From NCBI GenBank assembly GCA_013288285.1, contig JABDCE010000030.1, positions 1 to 33,096 on the forward strand: a DNA stretch of 33,096 nt. The letters run 5' to 3'. A program made the translations under genes and the position numbers. This document shows positions 1 to 10,900 of the stretch, piece by piece. Below the pieces are notes generated by a model. The model saw only the letters and a program-made list of their open reading frames with translations, did no database searches and was not told where the DNA came from. This stretch comes from Bacteroidota bacterium. Lineage in GTDB: Bacteria; Bacteroidota; Bacteroidia; Chitinophagales; Chitinophagaceae. How positions within the stretch are numbered: position 1 is the stretch's first letter; the number at the start of each line of letters is the position of its first letter.

Positions 1-1
1 C

Positions 2-1720
2 TTCTCCATGCGAGAAGAATTGATGCGAGCTATTTCTGACCTTGGCTTTGAGACACCTACTCCTATTCAGCAAAAAGTAATACCTCAACTACTATCGGAG
101 CCGATAGACATAATAGGGCTTGCACAGACCGGTACCGGAAAAACCGCCGCTTATGGCCTTCCGCTACTTCACCATGTCGACGTGGCTGTAAAGCACGTTC
201 AATGCCTGGTGCTTAGTCCCACACGTGAACTCTGTATGCAGATACAAGAGGAGATGACAAAGTATGGCGTGCACATACGCGGGTTGCGGGTAACAGCTGT
301 ATACGGCGGTGTGCCCATAGGTGGCCAGATCAAGGACCTGAGGTATCATCCACAGGTAATAGTGGCTACTCCCGGTCGTCTTATAGACTTGCTGGAGCGT
401 AAGGCAATATCGCTGGACGAGCTGCAGTTTGTAGTGCTCGATGAGGCCGATGAAATGCTGAACATGGGTTTCCGTGAGGATATCGATGTAATACTGAAGA
501 ATACACCATCACGTGAGCATACCTGGTTGTTCTCTGCTACCATGAGCAATGAAGTGCGCGGCATAGCCAAGCGCTTCATGAAAGACTGGAAAGAGTTTGC
601 AGCAGGTGCGGCAAATGTGACCAACGAAAATATCGACCACCAATATTATGTGACCAACCATTCTAACCGTTTTGAAACCCTGCGCCGTTTGCTCGATTTT
701 AATCCCGGTATCTATGGTGTCATATTCACCCGTACCAAACAGGACGCCCAGGAAGTATCTGAGAAGCTGATGAAGATGGGCTACCACGTGAGTCCGCTGC
801 ATGGCGACATGGACCAGAAGATGCGTAGCAAGGTGATGGAGCGGTTCAAGAGTAAAGCGTTGCAGTGCATAGTTGCTACCGATGTAGCTGCAAGGGGTAT
901 TGATGTGAACGACATTACGCACGTAATTAATTATGAGTTGCCCGATGATCCGGAAGTATACACCCACCGCAGCGGACGTACCGCGCGTGCCGGTAAGTCT
1001 GGTATATGTATGTCTATCGTATCTCCAAAGCAGATATCCAATGTCCGCCAGATAGAGCGTCTGGTAAAACAGAAATTTCACAAGAGCGATATACCTGATG
1101 GTGCTGAAGTGGTGCGCAAGCGTTTGTTCTTCTACTTAGAGCAGATAGCCAATGCAGAGCCCCAGGCCGACTTTGCCAAACTGTATCGTGAATCGATCCA
1201 CGAGACATTTGCCGAAGTAGACAAGGACGAACTGATCCGTAAGCTGATCTGGCTGCAACTGAGAGATACCATAGATGCTTACCAGAACACTGACGACCTC
1301 AATGCTGGTTATGAAGGTAAAGACAAGGATAGGAGCAGGGGCAACAGGTATGTGCGCCTCTTCATCAACCTGGGTGAAAAAGATGGCCTTACGGCACAAA
1401 AGCTCACACAGTTTATTGTAGAAAATACAGACGTACAACCGAACCTTATAGACCGTATGACCGTGCGTGATATGAGCAGCTTCTTCAACGTTCCCGGAGA
1501 TACATCTGAGTTCATCATGGAGCAGTTGTCACAGAAGAAATTCAAGGGACGTAAAGTGCGCCTTGAGGAAGCTGAGCAGCGTTCGTTTGGCGGTGGTGCC
1601 AGCAGCGGTGGCGGAGACCGCGCCAGCAGGCCAAGGCCACAGGGCCCACGGTTTTCCGGCGATGTAAAGTCGTATGGTAACAGGGAAAGCGCTGGTGGTT
1701 ACAAAGGTAAAAGGAAGTAA
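2..1720 (+). CDS. DEAD-box ATP-dependent RNA helicase with DbpA-type RNA-binding domain (5' partial)
   Basis: ATP-driven RNA unwinding, acting in the cytoplasm on rRNA or mRNA. Numbering from the ATG at 8, the motifs run in order: Q motif GFETPTPIQ (13-21), Walker A AQTGTGKT (39-46), PTREL (71-75), TPGR (121-124), DEAD (145-148), SAT (176-178), ATDVAARGID (290-299) and HRSGRTARAG (320-329). After about residue 440 comes a DbpA-like RRM fold (starting RYVRLFINLG), then a Gly/Arg/Ser-rich basic tail that probably adds non-specific RNA binding. The frame is open to base 2 and codes Phe-Ser before the ATG. Family members normally have an aromatic residue and further N-terminal residues here, so the true start is probably left of the window. 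Helicase class is certain; whether it should be called DeaD/CsdA or DbpA is not resolved. Confidence 0.93.
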   Translation, partial: FSMREELMRAISDLGFETPTPIQQKVIPQLLSEPIDIIGLAQTGTGKTAAYGLPLLHHVDVAVKHVQCLVLSPTRELCMQIQEEMTKYGVHIRGLRVTAVYGGVPIGGQIKDLRYHPQVIVATPGRLIDLLERKAISLDELQFVVLDEADEMLNMGFREDIDVILKNTPSREHTWLFSATMSNEVRGIAKRFMKDWKEFAAGAANVTNENIDHQYYVTNHSNRFETLRRLLDFNPGIYGVIFTRTKQDAQEVSEKLMKMGYHVSPLHGDMDQKMRSKVMERFKSKALQCIVATDVAARGIDVNDITHVINYELPDDPEVYTHRSGRTARAGKSGICMSIVSPKQISNVRQIERLVKQKFHKSDIPDGAEVVRKRLFFYLEQIANAEPQADFAKLYRESIHETFAEVDKDELIRKLIWLQLRDTIDAYQNTDDLNAGYEGKDKDRSRGNRYVRLFINLGEKDGLTAQKLTQFIVENTDVQPNLIDRMTVRDMSSFFNVPGDTSEFIMEQLSQKKFKGRKVRLEEAEQRSFGGGASSGGGDRASRPRPQGPRFSGDVKSYGNRESAGGYKGKRK

Positions 1721-1762
1721 TTGTATCCTCTGAATGAGGGTGTACACTAACTATATAAAACT

Positions 1763-1790
1763 AAAATGCCCCTGGTTTCAGGGGCATTTT
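1763..1790. terminator. Bidirectional intrinsic terminator
   Basis: A perfect 12-bp stem (AAAATGCCCCTG paired with CAGGGGCATTTT) closes a 4-base GTTT loop. It has A-runs on one side and T-runs on the other, so it can work on both strands. It lies between the convergent helicase gene and the outer-membrane protein gene, which end 42 bp before and 23 bp after it. Confidence 0.85.
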
Positions 1791-1812
1791 ACACTATGTT
1801 AAGCAACCGGTA

Positions 1813-2676
1813 TTAATTAAGCCGGTCGTGTTTGTTGTAAGTATCGTAGGTATTATACCACGCTGTTTCATGCCAGCCACCAGAGAATGGCATAATAATG
1901 AGCGACAGTATCAGGTTTGAGGTAGATACTACCTTGAACGGGCCATCAGTCACACCGGGATAAGTATTGGTAGTGTTAGGAATAGCTTTGTTCACGTCTA
2001 TCAGTGTGATATCACCGAGTGTGTACATTGCCCTTAACTTGATGTCAAGCCCGGCGAATATAGACAACTCTATTTTGGCGTAAGGTGTGCAGCCAAAGCT
2101 ATATTTAGAATCTACGCTGCTCGCGCTCGTACTCGTCATATCGAACTGCGGTATCAACCCCACACCCATAGACGTACCAAATGGCAGGCGTTTTGTTTTA
2201 ATGGCGTGATTACCAGCCATCCAGTCAATACCTATTGGCAACCCTATGCTGATGGTGGTAGCGTCAAGAGAGGTAGTTGGTGTATTTACAGTGCCATCCG
2301 GCGCTTGTGTAGAGTTGAGGTAGGTCCAGCTATACATATTGCCCATTAAGTGGAAGGATACCGCCCAGCAACTGATATGGCCTGTAGCTTTAAATGGCAG
2401 TGAGAGGCCTATGTCGCCACCTATGCCCTGGGCTGCAGTGATGTTTCTTTTAGTAGTGGTATCGCCAAGAAAGGTATGTCCGCTATTATATACAGGGGTA
2501 ACGCCGGCAAACTGGCCGAATGGCATTACATAATTAAAACCTAATTCATAACGCTGGCCATCCCCAAAATAAGTCAGAAGCGGGTCTACCTCGAATTTAT
2601 ATTGGGCTAACCCGGTAGCGGGTATTGCCAATATACCTATTGCAAGAGAAAGTAATGGCTTCTTAAAGAAATTCAT
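1813..2676 (-). CDS. Predicted outer-membrane beta-barrel protein, unknown function
   Basis: A 287-residue exported protein. The N-terminus MNFFKKPLLSLAIGILAIPATGLAQ is a clear signal peptide, probably cut near Ala24/Gln25. The rest is rich in alternating hydrophobic, aromatic and glycine residues (for example LGFNYVMPFGQF, DIGLSLPF, IKLRAMYTL), as expected of amphipathic beta strands in an outer-membrane barrel of the Bacteroidota 'hypothetical OMP' kind. There is no sorting domain and no lipobox. It is transcribed alone, divergent from the SET-domain gene (84 bp apart) and convergent with the helicase. I do not recognise a specific family. The barrel call is an inference from composition; a soluble periplasmic beta protein is the alternative. 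Confidence 0.6.
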   Translation of the reverse strand: MNFFKKPLLSLAIGILAIPATGLAQYKFEVDPLLTYFGDGQRYELGFNYVMPFGQFAGVTPVYNSGHTFLGDTTTKRNITAAQGIGGDIGLSLPFKATGHISCWAVSFHLMGNMYSWTYLNSTQAPDGTVNTPTTSLDATTISIGLPIGIDWMAGNHAIKTKRLPFGTSMGVGLIPQFDMTSTSASSVDSKYSFGCTPYAKIELSIFAGLDIKLRAMYTLGDITLIDVNKAIPNTTNTYPGVTDGPFKVVSTSNLILSLIIMPFSGGWHETAWYNTYDTYNKHDRLN

Positions 2677-2760
2677 ATCGAGTACCTTTAGGCTTGTAAA
2701 AATATAAAAATACTCTTAAAAAGCACTATTTTATTCAAAACCAGCACTTTTAGTCGCACT

Positions 2761-3150
2761 ATGGCCAATTCAGAACTTTACATAGGCGAAACCACGAATA
2801 AAGGCAGAGGGGTATTTACCCGCGATAAGCTGAATGCTGGGGTTATTGTAGAAAATGCCCCGGTCATTGTAATGAGCAATGACGACCGTAAGCTATTGGA
2901 CCAGACCCTGCTGCACGATTATATATTTGAGTGGCAGCCCGATGGGGCCGAGATGTGCTGCATGGCGCTGGGCTGGGTGCCCTTGTTCAACCACTCTTAT
3001 AGCGCCAACTGCGAGTACTTTATGGACTATGACGAACAGTCGATGTACATACAGACCGTAAGGGATATAACAGCGGGCGAAGAACTGACCATTAATTATA
3101 ATGGCGACTGGAACAACGAGGATAAAGTTTGGTTTGACGCGAAATCCTGA
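2761..3150 (+). CDS. Small SET-domain protein (putative protein-lysine methyltransferase)
   Basis: A 129-residue protein that is little more than a SET domain. Visible SET motifs are the N-terminal NKGRGVFT (13-20), which contributes to the S-adenosylmethionine site, LFNHSYSANC (75-84), matching the conserved N-H-S of the pseudoknot, and GEELTINYNG (106-115), carrying the catalytic-region tyrosine. No pre-SET or post-SET zinc-binding cysteine clusters are present. The expected activity is methyl transfer from SAM to lysine side chains, but the substrate of such minimal bacterial SET proteins is generally unknown. No signal peptide is seen, so it should be cytoplasmic. It ends 10 bp before the convergent M14 peptidase gene. 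The fold call is strong; activity is inferred. Confidence 0.85.
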   Translation: MANSELYIGETTNKGRGVFTRDKLNAGVIVENAPVIVMSNDDRKLLDQTLLHDYIFEWQPDGAEMCCMALGWVPLFNHSYSANCEYFMDYDEQSMYIQTVRDITAGEELTINYNGDWNNEDKVWFDAKS

Positions 3151-3160
3151 ACTACCTGTT

Positions 3161-4903
3161 TCATTCCAGCCGGTATACCGGGTAGCGGTTAGCGCTTAGT
3201 TCTGCATACTTTGAATGACGGTAAACGAAGTCGAGTTGTGCCGCGGCATTCTTTGCAAACTCAGGGTCTGTGTTTCTCTTTTCTTCCAGCATGGTTTTCA
3301 GGGCCGGATCTTTCTCCAGTATCGTTGCGGCCAGGTCTTCAAAAACATAATCGCTGAAATATTCCTTCTGCTGAAGTATGCCATCAAAGAAATTCCAGGC
3401 GAAGAAACCGTCGGGGGCAGTAGGTTCAAGTGTTTCAATAAGGTAACGCTTTGCCGGCTGATCCAGCCACACCACATAGTCACCTTCTGAGAAACGCAAG
3501 CTGATGGTAGACGGCGTTACCTGTACATTGCGGTGCAGATAGTGCTTCTCATAAGGGTGGGGTGGGGAGTCGTAATTGTCTATATGGTAAGCAGTAACGG
3601 ACATTGTAGTGTCGGCATCCATACGAACTATATGCACGCCGCTGCTACGTAGAACAGTGATCACCGGCACCCATGTTTTAGGTATGATGTAGGCTTGTGG
3701 CGCTGAAATAGTTTTTGTTGGCACAAAGTGATCATAAAAAGGCACGTTACGGGTAAAGGGTTTACTGTGGTCGTAGTGCAGGCGTGGCAGGCCGGATACC
3801 TTACTGGTGATGTATTCAGCCTCATAGCCCTTGAACTGCACACTATCCCAACGGGTGGTATCTGCTCTCCAGTCGAGTGTGAATGTAGTCTGCTCCCTCA
3901 GCGCCTTGCGGTCCGTTGCACGTGCTGCTTTTATTTCGCTGGCATGGGCAGAGCCTACTTTTATAAAACTCTCCATAAGCGCATAAGTGGACATTACGCG
4001 GTCTTTAAAAGGCTTGAGCATGTGCGTCTCAGGCACGTAGGCGAAGGTGGAGAACAGGGAAGCATAACCGCTGGAGTAACGTGGAGATTCGAAAAATGCC
4101 GTCCAGCCGTGCTCGGGGGTGTTCTTAAAATCGTTGACGTAAGGCACCATGTCGTAACCCCTCTCCTTCATTTCCTGGTACAGCAAGGGTGTAAGGGTAT
4201 GATACATATAGTCGCCACAGGCGCCGCCCAGCTTGTCGTGCTGCGACGCCAGCAGTGTCATGATATGCTGGTAGTCGGCGCCGTCGCTGACGTGGTTATC
4301 TATGAAGATGTCGGGGCTCATCTTAGCAAACAACTCTTCAAGGCATATTGTTTCCGCAGCGTCGCATTTTGTGAAGTCCCGGTTGAGGTCAAGGTTGCGG
4401 CTGTTACCCCGGAACCCGTAGCTTTCAGGCCCGTTCTGGTTTATCCGGCTGATGCTGTTCCTGTTTAGTGCGCCGCCTATATTGTACATGGGCACCACAG
4501 CCAGCACTACGTTATCCGGCACTTTTATTTTTCCGGCAACAGCATCCCGCAGCAGCATCATAGAGGCATCTACGCCATCAGGTTCGCCAGGATGAATATC
4601 ATTATTGATCAGTATGATGATCCTGTTGTTTTTCTTCCAGTCGTCTTTAGCGAATTTCCCATCACTGGTATAAAGCACAGCCCTGAGTGGATAACCTATG
4701 TCAGTAATGCCGAGTTCTATCATGCTCACGTTGCGGCTCGATGACAGCAGCTTTTTATAGAAGTCCATTGCCTCGGTGTAGGTGGCCGTCTGTTGGCCTT
4801 TCGAACGCTCGAAAGGGGTGATAAGCGTGCTGTCAGCGGGTGCCGCATGCACAGCTGACACAGCAAATAAAGCGATCAGGAAAAACAGGAAATGGTTCTT
4901 CAT
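3161..4903 (-). CDS. Secreted M14-family zinc carboxypeptidase
   Basis: A 580-residue metallopeptidase expected to release C-terminal residues or cleave peptide-like bonds outside the cytoplasm. MKNHFLFFLIALFAVSAVHA is a signal peptide. Zinc ligands of the M14 fold are HPGEP (His104, Glu107) and a later His in FIDNHVSDG (His204). LDLNRDF supplies the substrate-binding Arg (175), and PETHMLKPF carries the probable catalytic Glu (292). The C-terminal 250 residues are beta-rich and I cannot place them. I start it at the ATG at 4903; a TTG three codons upstream is possible but would only lengthen the signal peptide. No sorting domain or lipobox is visible, so periplasm or outer-membrane association is inferred. 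The M14 call is confident, the substrate unknown. Confidence 0.88.
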   Translation of the reverse strand: MKNHFLFFLIALFAVSAVHAAPADSTLITPFERSKGQQTATYTEAMDFYKKLLSSSRNVSMIELGITDIGYPLRAVLYTSDGKFAKDDWKKNNRIIILINNDIHPGEPDGVDASMMLLRDAVAGKIKVPDNVVLAVVPMYNIGGALNRNSISRINQNGPESYGFRGNSRNLDLNRDFTKCDAAETICLEELFAKMSPDIFIDNHVSDGADYQHIMTLLASQHDKLGGACGDYMYHTLTPLLYQEMKERGYDMVPYVNDFKNTPEHGWTAFFESPRYSSGYASLFSTFAYVPETHMLKPFKDRVMSTYALMESFIKVGSAHASEIKAARATDRKALREQTTFTLDWRADTTRWDSVQFKGYEAEYITSKVSGLPRLHYDHSKPFTRNVPFYDHFVPTKTISAPQAYIIPKTWVPVITVLRSSGVHIVRMDADTTMSVTAYHIDNYDSPPHPYEKHYLHRNVQVTPSTISLRFSEGDYVVWLDQPAKRYLIETLEPTAPDGFFAWNFFDGILQQKEYFSDYVFEDLAATILEKDPALKTMLEEKRNTDPEFAKNAAAQLDFVYRHSKYAELSANRYPVYRLE

Positions 4904-4936
4904 ATAATGCAAAGATAATCAGGAGCGGCACTACAC

Positions 4937-4963
4937 AAAAAAAGGCCGGTGTTTCCACCGGCC
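4937..4963 (-). terminator. Intrinsic terminator of the giant surface-protein gene
   Basis: On the minus strand an 8-bp perfect stem (GGCCGGTG paired with CACCGGCC) with a 4-base loop is followed by seven T. It starts 23 bp after the stop codon of the 2215-residue protein and lies before the M14 peptidase start, so the peptidase should be a separate unit. Confidence 0.85.
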
Positions 4964-4986
4964 CTTCGTCTATCCAATTAACTGCT

Positions 4987-7900
4987 TTACTGCTCTACAA
5001 CAATATGAAACACATTGTTTGCAACATCAGAGTGAAGGCTGAGGATATACATGCCGTTTGCAAGCGTATTGCTCAGTTTTATGCGTTCGTTGATATTGCC
5101 GCTATGCGCCATTACTTTATTGGTGTATACTACCTGGCCAAGCATATTGGTGATTTCCAGTATTGCTTCTTCATCCATGTCTGTACCTAATGTACCTTTT
5201 ACTACAAACTCACCCCTATTCGGGTTAGGTAATACGGTTACATCGGCTGCACCAGTATTAACCTGTTTCGTAGATAGGTTGGTGAGCAGAGCTTTAGTGT
5301 AACCTACAGCACCACCACCACCACATGCACCTAACCTCGTTACCACACAACTTGCGCTATCGCCATTGAATACATTGCGGTCAATATACAGGGATGAGGT
5401 AGCGCCATCAAGCGGGTTACCATCCAAGTACCACTGGTAAGCGTACGGAGTGTTCGGGTCATTGTTAATCTTCGCGAAGAAGGTATCTACCTGTCCTACG
5501 CCCACCACAGGGCCGATCTTGGATGAAACAGTCACCACCGGCATGATCAGCGAATCGACACGCATGATAACAGGAATACTGAAGAAAGTGTCGATAGTAC
5601 GGCACTGGTAGTTGCTTATAAGCCTGAATGTGATGACATCGCCGTTATTAGCAGTGGTAGGAATGTATGTATAAGTAGTCCCCTTCCCAACAGGCACACT
5701 GTTGTTCAGCCAGGTATACACAGGAGCCATACCACCAATAGAAGGTGTAGCTGTAAAGGTTACCGGTATGCCATGGCAAACATAATTGCCAGGGTCTGTA
5801 ACCACAGTAGCACCAGGTGTTTCGAATGGCAGCACGGTCATTCTTACAGAGCCCGATGCTCCGGGTGTAGTAGCGCAGGTAGCACTTCCGGTCATCGTTG
5901 CGGTTACAAGGTCATTATTTGCAGGCAGGTAGCTGAATGTGCTGCCATATGCTGTGGTCAATCCGCCAACGCTCCATGAGAATGTAGGGGTAAGGCCGCC
6001 ATTAACCGGAGTAACGGTAAAGGTGGCTATAGCCCCCGTGCATATGTTGTTTGTTGCGGTTATAGTTACAGCCGGGGTTACTGTAGGGTCGACAGTTACA
6101 AAAACGCTATCCATCATATTGTTCGTGCACGATGTGGTGGTGCTGGCCGCTATCACTGAGTACAAGCCCGGGAGTGTCTGTGGCCCGAAGTTCAGCGCAA
6201 TTCCCGTACCACCAAACGGTGTACCTACAGAAATACCGTTATTGTATAGCTGATAATTTACGTCTGTTTCAGTTCCGGCAAGTGATACGTTTACGCCTGT
6301 ACTACCGAAACAATAGTGGCCACCGCCCATAACAGATTGTACAACCGGTAAAGAGTTAACATTAATGGTTCCGCTGCCGGCCATATTATCTGCGCATGAA
6401 GTGGTGATGTTTGCTGCAGTTACAGTGTAGGTCCCCTTAGCGCCAAATGCGCCGAAGTCCATCGCAACCCCTGTACCTGTGATTGGTGTGCCAATTGCGG
6501 TTGAGCCATTATATAGCTGGTAGCCAACACCTGATTCTGAACCGCTCAGGTTGATGTGTATACCTGCCGCTCCCGCACAGATAGTGCCACTACCAGTAAC
6601 GGTATATACATTTGGTACGGGAGTTGCCGTAGCAGTAGCACTACCGGTCATTATTTTTGTACAGCCTGATCCCATATCTGTGGCAAGTACGGTATATATA
6701 CCGCTGGTTTGGAAACCAAGATCAAGCGGCGCATTCATACCAGTTACACCTGAACCAATCGCCACACTGCCTTTGTACAACTGGTAACTGATGCCAGCGT
6801 CAGCATTCGAAAGTGTAATATCCGCACCTATACCGCCTGCGCAGTAGCTGCCGCCACCTTTTACTGTATCAACAGCGGGCAACGGATTAACGATCACTGC
6901 TACGCTATTAGACATATCAGCTATACATCCGGTGATCACATTGGTTGCCGCAACAGTGTAAGTGCCTGCAACTGTTTGCAAACCGTAGTTAAGCGATTTG
7001 CCGGCAACGCCAGGTAATGTGGCTATTGTTTTGGTGCCATTTGAAAGTGTATAGTTTATTCCCGCAGTAGAAGTATTTAAGCCTACCGGAACGCCTGTAC
7101 TTCCGGCACAGATCGCTCCGCCGCCAGTTACTGTATTTGCTGTTGGCAATGGGTTAATAGTGATAACAACACTTCCTTTCATTGTATTTGTGCAACCGCT
7201 TACGGAATCCGTAGCCTGCACTGTGTATATACCCAGCGGGGTCAGTGATCCAAAGCTTATTGCAGAACCGGTAGTTCCTTTAGCTGTACCACCGCTTACC
7301 GGGTTAGGCCCATTATACAACTGGTAGCTGATTCTGTTATCTGAACCACTGAGCCCTACAGGTACACCTGTACCGCCAGAACAGTAGCTGCCGCCACCGG
7401 TAGTTGTGTAGGCCACCGGAACCGGATTCATCACTACTACTGCGCTGTCTGTCATATTGCTCGAGCAATGGGTGGTGTTATTGGTTCCTATAATTGTATA
7501 CGTACCGGTAGTAGTAAACGCGCCATAATCAAGGGCCGCTGTATTGCCTGCTTTCGGCGTGCCCACAGTGGTCGTGTGTGCTTTATATAACTGGTAGCTT
7601 ACGCCGATGTCAGAGAAACCAAGGCCAATATGAACACCTGTACTGCCTGCGCAGAAGTTGCCTCCGTTTGTTTCGGTAACTGCATAAGTAACAGGCAATG
7701 AATTAATAGTTATTGTTGGGTTGCCATTCATATTTGCAGTACATGTGGTGGTGGTATTGGTAGCTACCACTGAATAAGCTCCTGTAGCAGTATCCAAACC
7801 AAAATCAAGCGAAGTGCCTGTTCCTATCTTTGTGCCTACAATTGTACTTGAATTTATAAGGTCGTACCTGATACCCAATTGTGAGCCACTGAGTAAAAGA

Positions 7901-10900
7901 TGAAGGCCTGCACCACCTGCACAATAAGCCCCTCCGCCAGATACGGTAAGGTTGTATACAGTGAGTGCCGGGTAAGTAGCTACAACAGCGTTGCCTGTGA
8001 GTGTATCTGCACAGCGTGTGGTATTGTCTGTTGCAACGATAATATATGTTCCGTTGCTTGTTACATATCCGAAGTCCAGGGCAATTCCTGTTGAACCATG
8101 TAACGGCAGACCCACGGGAACGGTACCTTCAAATAACTGGTAGTTGATTCCATTATCCGAATTACCGGTCTTGATGTGTACGCCTGAGGTACCGCTACAG
8201 AAACTGCTGCTGCCAATGACATTGAGCGGATAAGGAACAGGCAATGGTTCTTTATTCACGATAGCATTACCAGTCATAGTATCGCTGCAACCGCTTACTG
8301 AATTTACACCTACTACTATATAGGTATCGGCAGTATCTGTTCCGAAGTCGAGAGGCGAATTAGCGCCGGGCAATGTTTTTATGAATCCGGCGCTGCTCCA
8401 CAACTGGTAGTCAATACTTGTATTTGCGTAATCGAGACCTACGCGTACACCCTGAGTGCCTGCGCAATAGTTGCCAGAGTTTGTTACGGTTACGTTATGC
8501 AGCCCGGGAAGCGGATTGATCCCCACAGTTACACTGCCGGTCATCCAGTTTGGGCAGAATGTGCCGGGAGCATTTGCGAGTACTGTATAGGTGCCAGTTA
8601 CGCTTTGCGGGCCAAAATCAATTGGTGAGCCGGTTCCGACGGTTAGCGGGCCCGGAACACCATCAATGTACAATGTATATGCATATCCCGACTGGGAGCC
8701 ACTAAGCACAAGGTCTGTACCTGCTGTGCCGGCGCAGAAATTACTGCTGCTGCCTGTGAAGCTTAGGTTATAAATTATTGGTAATGCATCTACTACAATA
8801 TTAGGGCTGCCGGGCATGTTGTTTGCGCAACCGGTAGCAGTGTTTGTACCTACAACGGTATAGCTACCAGCAGCGGTTTGCGATCCGAAATCGAGTACAC
8901 TATTTGTACCTCCGAATGGGGTGCCGTCTATGACGCTATTAATATACAGTTGATAGCTGACTGCCGATTCTGAATTCACAAGCTGAATGTCAATGCCTGT
9001 GCCTCCAGAGCAATAGTCGGCGACACCACCGGGTATCACGAGATTAAATGGAATAGGTAGTGGGTTGACCGAAACTGTTTGTGTGACATTACATCCGGTA
9101 GCCGGCAGTGCATAAGTGATCGTAGCAGTACCAGGCGTTACAGCAGAAACAAGCCCGGAACCCGACACTGTAGCCACAGTAGTCGTATTGCTCGACCAGG
9201 CACCGAATAGCGTAGCGTCATTAAGTGTGGTAGTGGCTCCGAAACATATACCTGTAGGCCCTGTTATTGTGGCAGGAACCGGATTCACAGTTACAGTTGT
9301 TGTGCTGGAGCATCCTGTTGTTGGTAAAGTATATGTCATTACCGGGTTGCCTGGTATTAAACCGGTAACCACACCGCCTCCGATGGGGCCGGGTGTAATA
9401 GATGCGAGGCCCGGGGAACTGCTTGCCCACGTGCCGCCTCCGCTTATAAACAAAGGACTGCTGCTGCCGACGCATACACTGGTATTGCCACTCACTGCTG
9501 CAGGAGCGGGGTTAACAGTTATAGTTGTAATGGTAAGACAACCGGTATGCAATGTATAAGATATAGTGGGCGTGCTGAATCCTGAAACGCCTGTCACTAT
9601 ACCTGTGCCGGAACCAATAGAAGCAAACGAACTGTTGCTGCTGCTCCATGTGCCACCGAAAGAAAAATCAGTTAAGTATATCGTAGCATTGCCACACACC
9701 GTGTTCGGTCCGCCTATTGGCTCCGGTAATGGATTAATGGTGTAGGGCAGAGTGGCGTAACATCCTGTTGGTAATGTATAGCTGATGGTTGTAGTGCCGG
9801 CTGTAAGCCCAGTTACATCTCCGGAATAGGAAACAATGGTAGCTATTAGCGGGTTGGAAGAACTCCAGGAACCGGTACCTGTTCCATCAACCAAAGTTAC
9901 TATCGGATTGATCGGATTTGTAATGCATGAACCTAACGCTGGTGCTGTAATAGGTACAGGGAGTGTATTTACCGTAATAGCTGTGGTCAATAAACATCCT
10001 GTAGGCAGTGTGTAAGTAATTGTGGGTGACGAAGTACCTGATACACCACTTACAGATGCTGTGGTTGACGTCACTTTGTTGACTGTGGCCTGGGTGGTAT
10101 TGCTGCTGCTCCATGTGCCGCCTGTTGAGGTTTCTCCCAGGGTGATCGAGGAGGTCTGGCATACAGAGGTCGGCCCGGTGAATGCTGCCGGCAATGGATG
10201 TACTGTGAAAGGAGTAGTAATTACACAACTATTGGGCTGTGTATATATGATATTGGGAAAGCCAGCCGAAACACCAGTAGCTACTCCGGTAGAAGGATCG
10301 ATTGTTGCCAAAGCAGTATTGCTGGTCGTCCATGTGCCGCCCGTATATGATTCTGCAAGCGGTGTGGTCAGGCCAACGCACGCTACAGCAGTTCCGGTGA
10401 TAACATCTGTACCAAGCACCGTAACGTTTTGCGTCACATAGCAACTTGTGCCTATCTGGTAGGTAAGGGTAGTTGCGCCGGGATTAATGCCAGTTGCTAT
10501 ACCTGAACCTGGATCAATGCTGGCTATTGTATTGTCATTGCTGCTCCAGGCGCCGCCGCCAGATGAAGTATAGGTTGTGGTCTGATTCTGACAAATTGTT
10601 GCAGAACCCGAAATGTAAGTAGGTGCATCGGCTACCGAAAAACTGAATGTAGAGAATACGGTACCACAGGCAAGTGCATTTGTATAAGTAATAGTTGTTG
10701 CACCTGCAGCAACGCCTGTAACGTCACCCGTCACCGGATCTATGGATGCGATAGTGTTATCATCGCTGGTCCATGTGCCGCCAGGTACATCGGCGGTCAG
10801 AGTTGTTGTATATCCTGTACATACAGCACTGCTGCCCGATATATTTCCCGCAGTGCAGTTTTCTGTAATGGTAACAGAGCCGTCGCTGCCGTTATATCCC

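Noticed and set aside
3728-4468. 246-codon open frame on the plus strand
   Set aside because: Antisense to the M14 peptidase, whose motifs and signal peptide are intact.
9116-10441. Val/Pro-rich open frames of 139-147 codons on the plus strand
   Set aside because: Antisense images of the type-A repeats; their regularity is inherited from the coding strand.
5290-10850. Regularly spaced repeats suggesting a CRISPR or satellite array
   Set aside because: Unit lengths of 225-270 bp, in frame, diverged in DNA but conserved in protein pattern: coding repeats.
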